This document shows positions 33,037 through 42,017 of a stretch of 42,017 bases of DNA, piece after piece (the first letter of the stretch is position 1; the number at the start of each line of letters is the position of its first letter). The notes under the pieces were generated by a model. It saw nothing but the letters and a program-made list of their open reading frames with translations. It had not been told where the DNA came from and ran no database searches. A program made the position numbers and the translations under genes. This DNA comes from Apostichopus californicus. Its lineage: Eukaryota; Echinodermata; Holothuroidea; Aspidochirotida; Stichopodidae. The DNA lies in assembly GCA_020650975.1 (NCBI GenBank), contig JAIPMN010014186.1, positions 4,640 through 46,656 of the forward strand, read 5' to 3'.

Positions 33037-36000
33037 TCACCCCCAAAATTCCAAGGCATTATTAAGCACTGTAAGTGCCGCCGCACCAATTCCCATGGAG
33101 ATGGCCCAGACAGCTACCTTGACTACCCTATTGCTGTCTTGCGGACGGCCGGCAGTGCTTGCTTGACCTCTTCTGGTCAGACGTCTCAAAACTGAGTCAG
33201 GTCGTTGTATTCGGGATGATTCCTCAAGGCTTTGGTAAGTTGAGAGGCTTGTACTGAGTAAGAAAATAAGAGAACTCACTTTAACAGGATTATCATGCCT
33301 CAAAAAAAAAAGATTCCAAATTTGAGTTAAAATGTTGAATTGGAAGCCACCCTACGTGTAAGTTGTAATCCATAAGCCCTTGCGGGTGTCTCCCAAATTT
33401 GTGGTCACTTAAGCGTCGTAAAAATAACTGCTGATTATCATTATTATTATTATTAGCTACAGTGTAGCCTCTTCCATCATTCCATCTATATCCCTCAACA
33501 TGAAGTTATAATATCAAAATATATATACCCATTACAGTCAGAACACAGTGTTCATTATCTTGACACAGTCGTAAAATATTATATCTACAAAGCAGATATG
33601 TCTACACCTACGACCAAATCTGATGAGTGGGAGGTGGGTGGGGGGGGGTGGATATTGAGGGTATTTTCATATAATGTGCACCAAACTCTTTATTTGAGTA
33701 CAAGTTAATGGTTCTTGTGGGAAGAGACTAGGGTTGTATCAGCTCCAGTAGTACATGAAATCCAAACCAGAATGCATTATTGCATATAGATACCCTATGA
33801 ACAATGGTCTTCAAATTCATGCACAGATGCACTCCAGACTCGGGTTACGAAACTTAAATTGAAGAGAGAGGGACAAAGTTGTTGCAGCAACATGGGGCAA
33901 AGATTTCATTTGAGGGCTTCCCTCTACTAATTGTGGGAATGATTACCAAATCCAAGTCAAGGAAATTTCAATATGCCTGTAAGATCAGTAAGTAAGAAGG
34001 TCTATTGCCTTTCTTTGCTCACATTCCACCCAAATGTTCATGAAAGATATAAAGATGATAGAGGACATGTCCGGGGAAAACAGAAGTAAGGTATTTATTA
34101 GTTGGAGAGACATGAATATTTTCTAGTTTTCTCTCCCCTTGTTTCTGCTTTCTATAGCCACCATCTTACAGGAAGTGTGTTCCAATCAGACTTGTTCCCC
34201 AGTATAGGAGTGATAGGGGTTAACCATGTTTTGGATCCTTTGCAATCTCGATAGTTGGGATGTAGCTACACCAAATAGAAGAGAATTGCAATAATCAAGC
34301 CTACTCGAGATTACATTATGAATAAGTTTCTCAGTTGCAGGCCTATCAAGATATTTCCTAAGTTGACCCACAATCAGGCTTGTCCCCCCTCCCTCCCCCA
34401 CCTTGTCACATCTAGAATCAATCAGTGGCAGAACTCTCCACAAAGCCTGAAGTCAACTGTGAAGCAGTCAAGGCTTTCAATATGCTTACTGTAGGAACAC
34501 TGCTGCACTTGCCTTAGCATTCCACAATATGCTTTTAGTTTGTCTGAAATGTAACTCTGGACCTACATTCTAGCCCTTCATCTCCTTCCACCTGACCCAA
34601 TATTTTGACAGATTTTATACCTCTCCTTGTAGTAAAGTCTCGCCTCTTTGGCCAATTGACTCGGCTGATATTGCACAAAGAGATCGCCCGCGTCCACGAT
34701 CAGTTTTTCTAACGGCAAATTCTGGGGTATCTTTGAAAGTAAGCTGTGGACAAACGGCATGTCACATTCACATTGCATAATGTCCTCCTCCCTGTACAAA
34801 ACAATCTGAGAAGCAGAAGAGAAGGGATTCACATAAATTTATGAATAAAACAGAGAAGTGATGACATAAATTTATGAATATAACAAAGAAGTGATGACAT
34901 AAATTTATGAATAAAACATATCCATACTCACATCTCTACTGGAGGTTGAATCACACATTCATTCGATAACTCATAGTATAATAACGGGGCAATTGTTGTT
35001 CGTGAAATAATATACTCAAAAGCTTGGATCTCTTGCATTGGGAATCAGAAAAACGGATGACTTTTTCTTGCCACTTTCGGGGTTGATTCAAATAAAGCTG
35101 GAGTTTTGTCCCTGAGTACCAAATTATGCAAGATATTGAGGCTTTTGATCGGTATTGACAGAAAACCCCCCAAAATGCTATATATGGGGATTGCCATTTT
35201 AATACTAACAGCTGTATAGCTTTATTGATAGAACACAGAAATTGAAACCATGAGGTCTTTTTATGTTTCAAATTCCATTGTAGCTTGTAGTTTTATTCGG
35301 TCTCTGCTCTTATTGAGGTTTTCAAGAGGGAAATGCAAACACATCTTTAATCTTACATATAAATTAGGTCAGGACTAGGCAGTAGACTGTGAGAGTACTG
35401 CAGGTCTAATGTTAGGCAATTCTAAACATTAAAGTTAAAAGGGTTGAATGATATTAAAACTCACTGCGGCAGCCAAATAAACAGGCATCAGCGGATGGCA
35501 CGCCAGGAAGAAATCGTAGAGCCTGACGATGCTGCGGAAATTGTTCAGCACATGGCCGTACCACGTGATGAGCCATGCCAGTGCAAAAACAGTGCCAACC
35601 TCTGACCTGTGTAAAAACAAGAATAGCACCTTTATATCCAAAAATAAAAATGCAAAAAGGATTGGCTGAGTACTTTATCTTTCATCTTCTAAATTGAAAA
35701 GATGAACTTTTGTTTAGAATTAGTTTCCATCTATCTGATGGTAAAATAAGATAGGTTTGTATTGAATCCTTACACAAGTCCTTGAATATCTGTACTTATG
35801 TTCTTATAGCTATGATAACATGTATGTATGTATTTTAGATCCTCCTGCAAGCAGGAACTCGCGAAGAAGCCATCATTGGCTTTAATCAAAGCTGCAAGCT
35901 GACCGAAGTCAGTCTCTTAGATTCATATTTAACGTCCATGATTAAGAATTGTCAATTGTCAACAACTCTGTTACTGGACGACATACTTTAATCTTGGAGT

Positions 36001-39000
36001 GACTCGAACTCGGGACCTTATGATTGAAATGCACCGGCGTTAACCACTGAGCTAACACTCCTAACATGGTCCTGTTCTCGCACTGGTACTCTAACATGGG
36101 GAATTCTACTTGTACTCATAACCATGCTATTGTACTCTTTAGTACAGATCTGCAATGCGATGTATACAACGTTGAAAGGTTTGTTTAAGTCGGCAGAAGT
36201 ATGTGGGGTTCTTGCATTTACATAACAGCCGTAAAAGGATGTGATTGATTTCTGTCCGATGTAGAAACCACTTTATAAAACCATTTCTTACCTTTGTAGG
36301 AAGTCATGTAGAGCAGGTCTTGACTTGTTAATAATTGGTAAGAGGTAGTTGAGCATGTGTTTGGTTCTGTCCATTGTGGAATCCATGAAGTCTCTAGAAT
36401 GTACAAGAAACCATCAAATTAATCATTTCCTCTACTCAGTTTATCGTGGCTAGGGCAACTTGTAATACATCCTTGTTTACTGTGTCATTGAGAAGACAAG
36501 GCTATCGTTAGGAATAAACGTTGATCATGCATTTGATACCTTTTCACACGACTTATAAAAAGGACTTTACTGCAGAAACATGATTTCTGTCATTTTTGAA
36601 AGATCTATAATAACCAGTTAAGTTGTTTGTAGAATATTTAAAAACAGTAGTGTCTTACAACAAAACTATCTCTGAAGTCATCAGCTAGTTCAACATGTTA
36701 AAAAACGACGGTTCGCAAGTCATTGTAAAAAAATAGCTAATACATTACAAAAACAGTACTTATATAAATTATATGCACATATATGCCAAAATTTGAGATT
36801 CAATTTAATCACGTTTTGAATGATCTTCACAAAGCATTTTCAAACGTTGTTATTTCCACAATCTCTTTTTCATGTGCATAAACAACAGCGACACCGCAAA
36901 TCAATAGAGGGCGCCTTTCATATTGGTCCTATCTAGTTCTGCAAAAATTTGACAAGCTGGCCTGCTCTGCCTGTAGATCATAATGGTACAGTAACATGAG
37001 TATACATCACTACATATGTATACAGTTTCCTTTGTAAATACTGACAAAGAGGTCTTCTGAAAGATATTTTCAAAGTTTCAAGCTAACTGTTTTAAGCACT
37101 TTAACTTGTGTTCTCTAAAACATGTGTTTTTTGTTTCTTGTCTGGAGAAGTGGAACATGTGAACTAGCCAATCACCCGGTGCCTCAACAGTCAACAGTGC
37201 AGATTATGCACATAAGGACATATATCATGACAGTGCCCCCTTTAGAAATGCTGGAGAGCTCACACTGTTATGGGTCTCCAGAAACAATTCAGTAATTTAG
37301 CTATCATGTAACTTGTGGTCAAGAATCAAATTGGATTCACTTCATCTTTACATTGTACTGTATACCTAAGATGATGTGTTGATAGTTTGTTGACTAAGCT
37401 GACTGTTGCTTCTTTACCAACCACCAGCTGGAAAGTGACGCAGATGTCATGGTAACCCTAAAAAACATGTAAAACAAAAAGAAACAAAATTGTTAGACCA
37501 GAAGAAGATTTACAACAAATTTTAATATGTAAAAACTAAAATTTTCAGTCTGACAAATATGAGCAAAAATGGGATATATGGGTGATGATATCTTGGAAAA
37601 TAAGGCAGTCTTGGAAAAGTATTAAAAAATGCTTAAATTTAAGCACTTTTTAAATATTTCCCAGGCTTCCTTATTTGCATTACATGAACAGATGTGGGTT
37701 AATGGGCAAGATGAGCAACAATATGGACAAATGAAACAGATAAATGGAACTGTTTGGGTTCAATGACAGGAGGATGTGAAGGAAAAGTAAAACTGATGAT
37801 AAAAACGACGAAAACACTTTGTTTTTACATACAACATAAACTAATTCTATCTATCCAAAAATTGTATTACTGTTGCAGTTTAGTCAAATGCTTTTTTTCT
37901 TTCCTAAAGTAGTACAATAGTATCAGTGTTGTAAGTCATGATTGGAGCCACTAAAATATCAAGTCAAGTGACTCGAAGAGTGTTTCGAAGTTTATCACCA
38001 TATAGATAAAACAGTTACTCAATTGAGTCAATGACTCAACTCGAGCCGGAAAAGTAACCAGTAAATGCCTTTTTAACTCGACTGTAAAATTCAAGTGACT
38101 CGTTACAAAATTGAGCTGTGCCCTCTATTGGTCTTTTTGTCTATATACCAAGTAGCCTGGCATTAAAATCCAAACTGATGGTTTTCAGAGAGAACAATTT
38201 ATTTCATTTGTTTATGTTTACCGACCTGATAGTAATGTAGCTGGTTATTCTCACAGAGCACCCTCACTATAACCTCCACCAGCTGGTCTTGTAGGACCTC
38301 TCGTTCATCATCTTTCATACCTGCAGGAAGATAAAATTGGTGTTAATACCCTTTTACCCATCCTAAAATTCTCTTCCTATCGTGGCATTTTGGCCTTTTA
38401 ATTAATTGAGCGTTTAGATATCTAAACCCCAAGACAACTATCAAACGAATGCCCATTGAAAATTTACAATTCTACTCACTCTGTGTCATATTGCGTTGAA
38501 TATTCATGGGGATTATGATGCAATGCTTAAAGCAAACTGCAGTGAATAAATCATGTGTAACCTTCTTCCAAATTGTTCCCAATCAGCTTTCTGTTCATTA
38601 TTCACCCTCTTAGGTCTTTTATGTAGGTTAGGTAATTTACATGGCAGGGTATAATGGACAAGCCATTTGGAAGCCATCCACACATATGCAACTACTACTG
38701 AAAAACTATTCAAAACTGTCTGCATTTCACTGTTGTGGAGTTATCGCAAAGTAAAGAAAGTGTGGGCCAAAATGGTCCCAAAAATGTTGGGCCCCTAAAA
38801 TTTGGGACCAAAGAATGTGTACCAAATGCATTTCAGGTGGAAATAAAATTTGGGCCCACCTAGCCTTAAAATGGGCTCGGAATTTCGGGGGGCCCAGATG
38901 GTCACAGAACAATTCGTCCTACATGTCCCAGCTCTTAAGCAACAACTGTGTACCAAGTTTAGTTACAATCTGACTTAAGGTTGCGGAGTTACTGCAATTT

Positions 39001-41560
39001 AATTTTCATAAGGTCCGTCCATGTCAAAAACAACAGGGCACACCTTTCACTGTAATACATCTACATAGCAGTATGACAAATATCCATCACAAGGTTGTTG
39101 AGTCATCGCCAACCAAACAAGTGTCACTGATACACACACACGCCAATCTGACTGCATAGATTCCTTTGCTTCCAGCAAGGAATCAAAAAAGGCTCGATTG
39201 TGGCTCTATATTACCATAAAATGCAAACTATCAAAGGATAGACAACAGACAAAGAAAAAAGAAAAAATAGGGAACACTTACCAGGGGGGAATCTTTTGAG
39301 TGATCGGTTCACGTCAAGAACAACCTGGTCATAGTCCCTGTGTTCTTTGATGTTAGCATCTGACATAAAATGGAAAAAACTCTTCCATCTGAATCAAGCA
39401 ATAATGTTTTTGGTAAGGGGGGGGGGGGATGGAGGTGGGGAGTCGGTGGTTCTTTAGATTATAAATCTTGTCTTTATAATTTTGTGTTTGTTGGGGCAAA
39501 ATCATAGTTAGATAGAAGATCTGTGGAAATACTCATCATGAAAATATGAAAGCAAATGGGTCTTGTGGGCATGCAATATCTTCCTGCTCAAGCAACTTGA
39601 GTCAATCTCAGGAGGATTTGTTATGAAAATGTACTGTAAGTGGTTCTACACAAAGAGCTGTAAATAATGGACAAACAAATCATCCAGTTGGGACAATTTT
39701 TTCTTTACTGTACTGTTATGTCATGCTTCAGAGCACTGGTATGGTCAGTACGAGCAGTATGAATATCATTATTCTATCAGATCAAGGTTAGGAACTGTTT
39801 GTAATGTCAATACCAGAGCATGATATTGGAGTACAGTTTAGAGAGGTATTAGCATTAGGAACTTGTCCCAACTGGCTGCACAACCAGCTCTGCTTTTTAC
39901 ATACAAGGCTCAGTTTCCTTCAGAGACATATATATATTAAGATGACAGCTCATGCACAGAGGACAGCTTTTGGTACAATTTGAGTCCTTTCAATAATGAT
40001 AAAGTAAACACACAAATGAAAACAAGGTTTTACGAGAATACTTACCTTTGGCTATTGATTCAAAAGGATTAACATTTAACAATTTTGGCCAAGCTTTCCT
40101 TCTGATTTCATCTGTCAGTAATCCACCTTTACTAATAGCATATTTTCTGAGCGATGCAACATCCACAGGATCAGCTTGAAGAGCTTTATGTATGGCTACC
40201 AGCTTGGCTCTTTTGTGTAATTCAAATCCTAAAGAAAGTAACATATTTGTACAACACATACAGTAGGAAAAAAAGGGAAAAACATTTGTGTCTGTAACAC
40301 AGTTTTATTTACAGCTCCATGAATGGACAGAGTTATCATAGAATATACATGTTTCCAGGGATGTTGCTGGGGTCTTGTGATTGTGGGGGGGGGGGGTGGG
40401 GGGTGTAGAATCATATATTCCAGCTAGAAACATAATTTTCCAACTGGGTGGATTCGTAGGATATGACTGACTGATAGAATCCTTGTTAACTTTATTAGTA
40501 AAGGTGGCCTATACTTTAGGTTACATTCTAGTCATACATTTACTTGCAAAATGAACACTGTAAACACATACAAAATCACATTGAAATTCCTATTTCGAAA
40601 TTTTCAGCAGCATAACATGAGTGAGTTGTCAATTCTTTGTACCTGAAACATGGCCGGGTACTTAGTCATATGCTAAGGTGCTAAATGGAATGCCAATTGG
40701 CCGTATTCAGACAAGTTTAAAGTTAGTTTGTAGTATATTTTCAACTTTATTATGGGTTATACATGGAGCAATTTTATGGTTAACTATAAGTTCAAATTTC
40801 GTCAATCTTGTAATAATGTAAGCCTTAACTTATTAGAAATGGCATAATATTGTTGATTCAGAAATCATAATTATCTGCTAAATTATTTTAAGAGATTGCA
40901 TTAATAAACTTTTCCAACTCTCATGTTTTGACCACTGATTTTCCAACTATTGAAGATTCAAACCAACTATTGGGGGGTGGGGGGTTGAGACATCCCCACA
41001 CCCCCTTCCCTATAGCTACATCCCCTGTATGTATCAGATTGAAATAAATAACAAATATTGAGCAATATTACTAGGAAGTTGCACCAATTGTCAACTAACA
41101 TACTTTTGATATGGACTTCTTTGTTTAATAATTGAAAAGATCAATATTATCTAAACTGGTTTTTATACTGTATTTTGTGCAATGCATGCTATAAGGGAGT
41201 GAAAATCTACCAACATCACTAGCAACAGCAGAAATAAACCAACAACTTGATGAAGCAGAGAATTACACAAAGTCTATTCTTATACCCTACCACTAGGTAT
41301 TCCAAAAGATTTTGGGAGTGTTGACTAGAATGAAATATTGAATGACAGTCAATATCACTGAGCAAAAATAATACTTTTTTACCATGGTTGGTCAATACCA
41401 ACCAAGGAATTCATGATATTTATCTGGTTGTTACAAACAAAATGAGGCCTAACACTGATTACAGAAATGGATTCTTACCGGAGGCATTATTACGGTGAAA
41501 ACCAGATGGCTGGTCTTTATCTTCTTCATGGAAATTATGGGCCTTGTTGTTGGTACTCAT
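33037..41560 (-). CDS. TBC1D20: TBC1D20, Rab GTPase-activating protein, nine coding exons, 391 residues
   Basis: TBC1D20 stimulates GTP hydrolysis by Rab1/Rab2 (and Rab18-related pathways) at the ER/Golgi, where a C-terminal anchor holds it. Exons in transcript order: 41560-41479, 40228-40046, 39359-39282, 38320-38226, 37457-37366, 36393-36292, 35606-35465, 34805-34621, 33253-33037. All junctions are AG/GT and the phases join into 1176 bases. Conserved blocks include GGLLTDEIRRKAWPKLLNVN (residues 62-81), the arginine-finger block LDVNRSLKRFPPG with Arg107, the glutamine-finger block LHYYQGYHDI with Gln146, and RLYDFFLACHPLMPVY. Arg107 and Gln146 correspond to human Arg105 and Gln144. Residues about 363-386 form a hydrophobic tail segment followed by EFWG. 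Human TBC1D20 is 403 residues, so the length is normal. The start is the first ATG in frame, shortly after a 5' UTR acceptor. An overlapping upstream ATG at 41564 opens only a nine-codon frame. Confidence 0.95.
33306..33458 (+). mobile_element. 5'-truncated SINE copy, same family as 19488-19797
   Basis: GATTCCAAATTTGAGTTAAA, GGAAGCCACCC, TTGTAATCCATAAGCCCTTG, CTTAAGCGTCGTAAAAATAA and the (ATT)n tail match the reverse complement of 19488-19650. The tRNA head is missing. It lies about 50 bases upstream (in gene sense) of the last TBC1D20 exon and antisense to the gene. Confidence 0.85.
34195..34400 (-). pseudogene. Fragment of a LINE reverse transcriptase (CR1/L2/Jockey-like), degenerate
   Basis: On the minus strand, a frame reads RKYLDRPATEKLI then SRLDYCNSLLFG and SQLSRLQRIQN. 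This is the familiar block near the C-terminal end of non-LTR retrotransposon reverse transcriptases. The frame breaks at both ends, with no catalytic domain and no endonuclease. It sits in the last TBC1D20 intron, in gene sense. It is a dead remnant. Confidence 0.85.
34821..34920 (-). repeat. 33-bp tandem repeat, three copies, next to a TBC1D20 3' splice site
   Basis: CATAAATTTATGAATANAAC followed by A(G/A)AGAAGTGATGA starts at 34832, 34865 and 34898. In gene sense it ends about 15 bases before the acceptor of the exon 34805-34621, covering the likely branch-point region. Confidence 0.85.
35820..36075 (-). mobile_element. tRNA-derived SINE, second family
   Basis: Read on the minus strand: GGAGTGTTAGCTCAGTGGTT (A box) and GGTCCCGAGTTCGAGTC (B box) form a tRNA-like head. 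A body of about 170 bases follows, with CAATTGACAATTCTTAATCA and GGCTTCTTCGCGAGTTCCTG, ending in an (ATGT)n-like tail. The T-arm of the head does not pair properly, so it is not a working tRNA gene. The body does not resemble the SINE at 19488. Confidence 0.75.
39684..39875 (-). mobile_element. Hairpin (fold-back) MITE, copy B
   Basis: The ends are CCAGTTGGGACAA and TTGTCCCAACTGG. Its reverse complement matches 14506-14708 along the whole length, with blocks CTAATACCTCTCTAAACTGT, GATATTCATACTGCTCGTAC and CTGAAGCATGACATAACAGT-like. By eye the copies are about 80% alike. It lies in TBC1D20 intron 2. Confidence 0.75.
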
Positions 41561-41607
41561 TCATCAACTGTCTTATTCCACTGACTCAAAATGAAAGACA
41601 CTTCTAC
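41561..41607 (-). other. TBC1D20: TBC1D20 5' UTR part of the first coding exon, with upstream acceptor
   Basis: On the minus strand, TTTCTTAG at 41615-41608 is a good 3' splice site followed by 47 untranslated bases before the ATG. A non-coding first exon must therefore lie at a higher coordinate, probably between 41.7 and 42.0 kb or beyond. Confidence 0.6.
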
Positions 41608-42017
41608 CTAAGAAATACAAACAAAATGTATTCATAATGCTACATTTGCATGTAAGGGTGTGGGTAATTCAAACTTACTTTGTAATGCTAGCAGCAATCA
41701 TACTTAGGCCTGGTCTAAGTTACGTTTTAGGCAACAATTAGTATTGCTTGTTTCCATGTTATTAATTCATCAACGATTATTTGATTTATTCCAGCAGTAC
41801 TGAACTAACTGAAATGTAATATACTACCAGTATCAACCTCTCACTTTCCGAAAATACACTCAACTACTGTACGCTTAACTTAGGCCATTAAAATTCCTAC
41901 ACTATTCAGTAGGTAGTGGCTATTGACCCGGCCGCCGGGCCTCTAAGCCCCGATCGCTATTCACCCGGCTGTAGATGGTACCATGGAAGTTGTGCACAGT
42001 CCTGGATCTCATATAAA
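41608..42017 (-). promoter_or_regulatory. Upstream region of TBC1D20; GC-rich patch, possible first exon or promoter
   Basis: 41927-41965 is a compact GC/CpG-rich patch (GGCCGCCGGGC and GCCCCGATCG) in otherwise AT-rich sequence, as often seen at animal promoters. The exact first exon and start site cannot be read from sequence alone. Confidence 0.3.

Noticed and set aside
35990..36075. Possible genuine tRNA gene
   Set aside because: A and B boxes are present, but the T-arm does not pair and a SINE body with a simple-repeat tail follows.
37418..37457. A 40-base TBC1D20 exon ending at a gtaaag donor after the VVG codons
   Set aside because: Reading on gives GKEATVSLV and NKLSTHHL, matching the family, with a donor at 37365 that leaves the phase needed by the next exon. 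The longer exon 37457-37366 is correct.
38735..38930. Repeated GGGCCCA / AATTTGGG motifs as a regulatory element
   Set aside because: Low-complexity similarity without a clear unit length or conserved core; it lies in a TBC1D20 intron.

Overview
This window is animal nuclear DNA: long introns, consensus GT/AG splice sites, AT-rich intergenic sequence, tRNA-derived SINEs, hairpin MITEs and a LINE remnant. It carries three conserved single-copy genes whose exons I assembled by following reading phase across each junction. Intron size, gene content and repeat types fit a marine invertebrate deuterostome such as an echinoderm; that placement is an inference and no single marker proves it.

Layout. 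(1) 136-14091, + strand: the last 16 coding exons (779 residues plus stop) of virilizer homolog VIRMA, the large scaffold of the m6A mRNA methyltransferase complex. The 5' part lies outside the window. The gene ends in an Arg/Gly-rich tail, followed by a 3' UTR of up to about 1.4 kb that contains a hairpin MITE. (2) 14.1-20.98 kb: VIRMA 3' UTR, a 352-base assembly gap, then mostly unrecognised intergenic sequence with a possible promoter near 18.4-18.6 kb, a pogo-like inverted-repeat element and a tRNA-derived SINE. (3) 21031-29040, + strand: a complete nine-exon DHHC palmitoyltransferase of the ZDHHC1/ZDHHC11 type (514 residues). (4) 29.0-33.0 kb: its 3' UTR, a tandem repeat of roughly 30-35 bp, and the convergent 3' UTR of the next gene. 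(5) 33037-41560, - strand: a complete nine-exon TBC1D20 (391 residues), a Rab GTPase-activating protein with both catalytic finger residues and a C-terminal membrane anchor. Its introns hold a SINE fragment, a LINE reverse-transcriptase fragment, a second SINE family and a second copy of the hairpin MITE.

The three genes work in unrelated processes (RNA methylation, protein S-acylation, ER/Golgi Rab control), so their adjacency is not an operon. The most unusual structural signal is that three separate tandem-repeat arrays (near 0.3, 8.4 and 24.5 kb) each begin inside the last 13-28 bases of a coding exon and carry the exon's own 5' splice site in every good copy. This gives 6, 3 and 8 consecutive donor sites. 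Two further arrays abut 3' splice sites.
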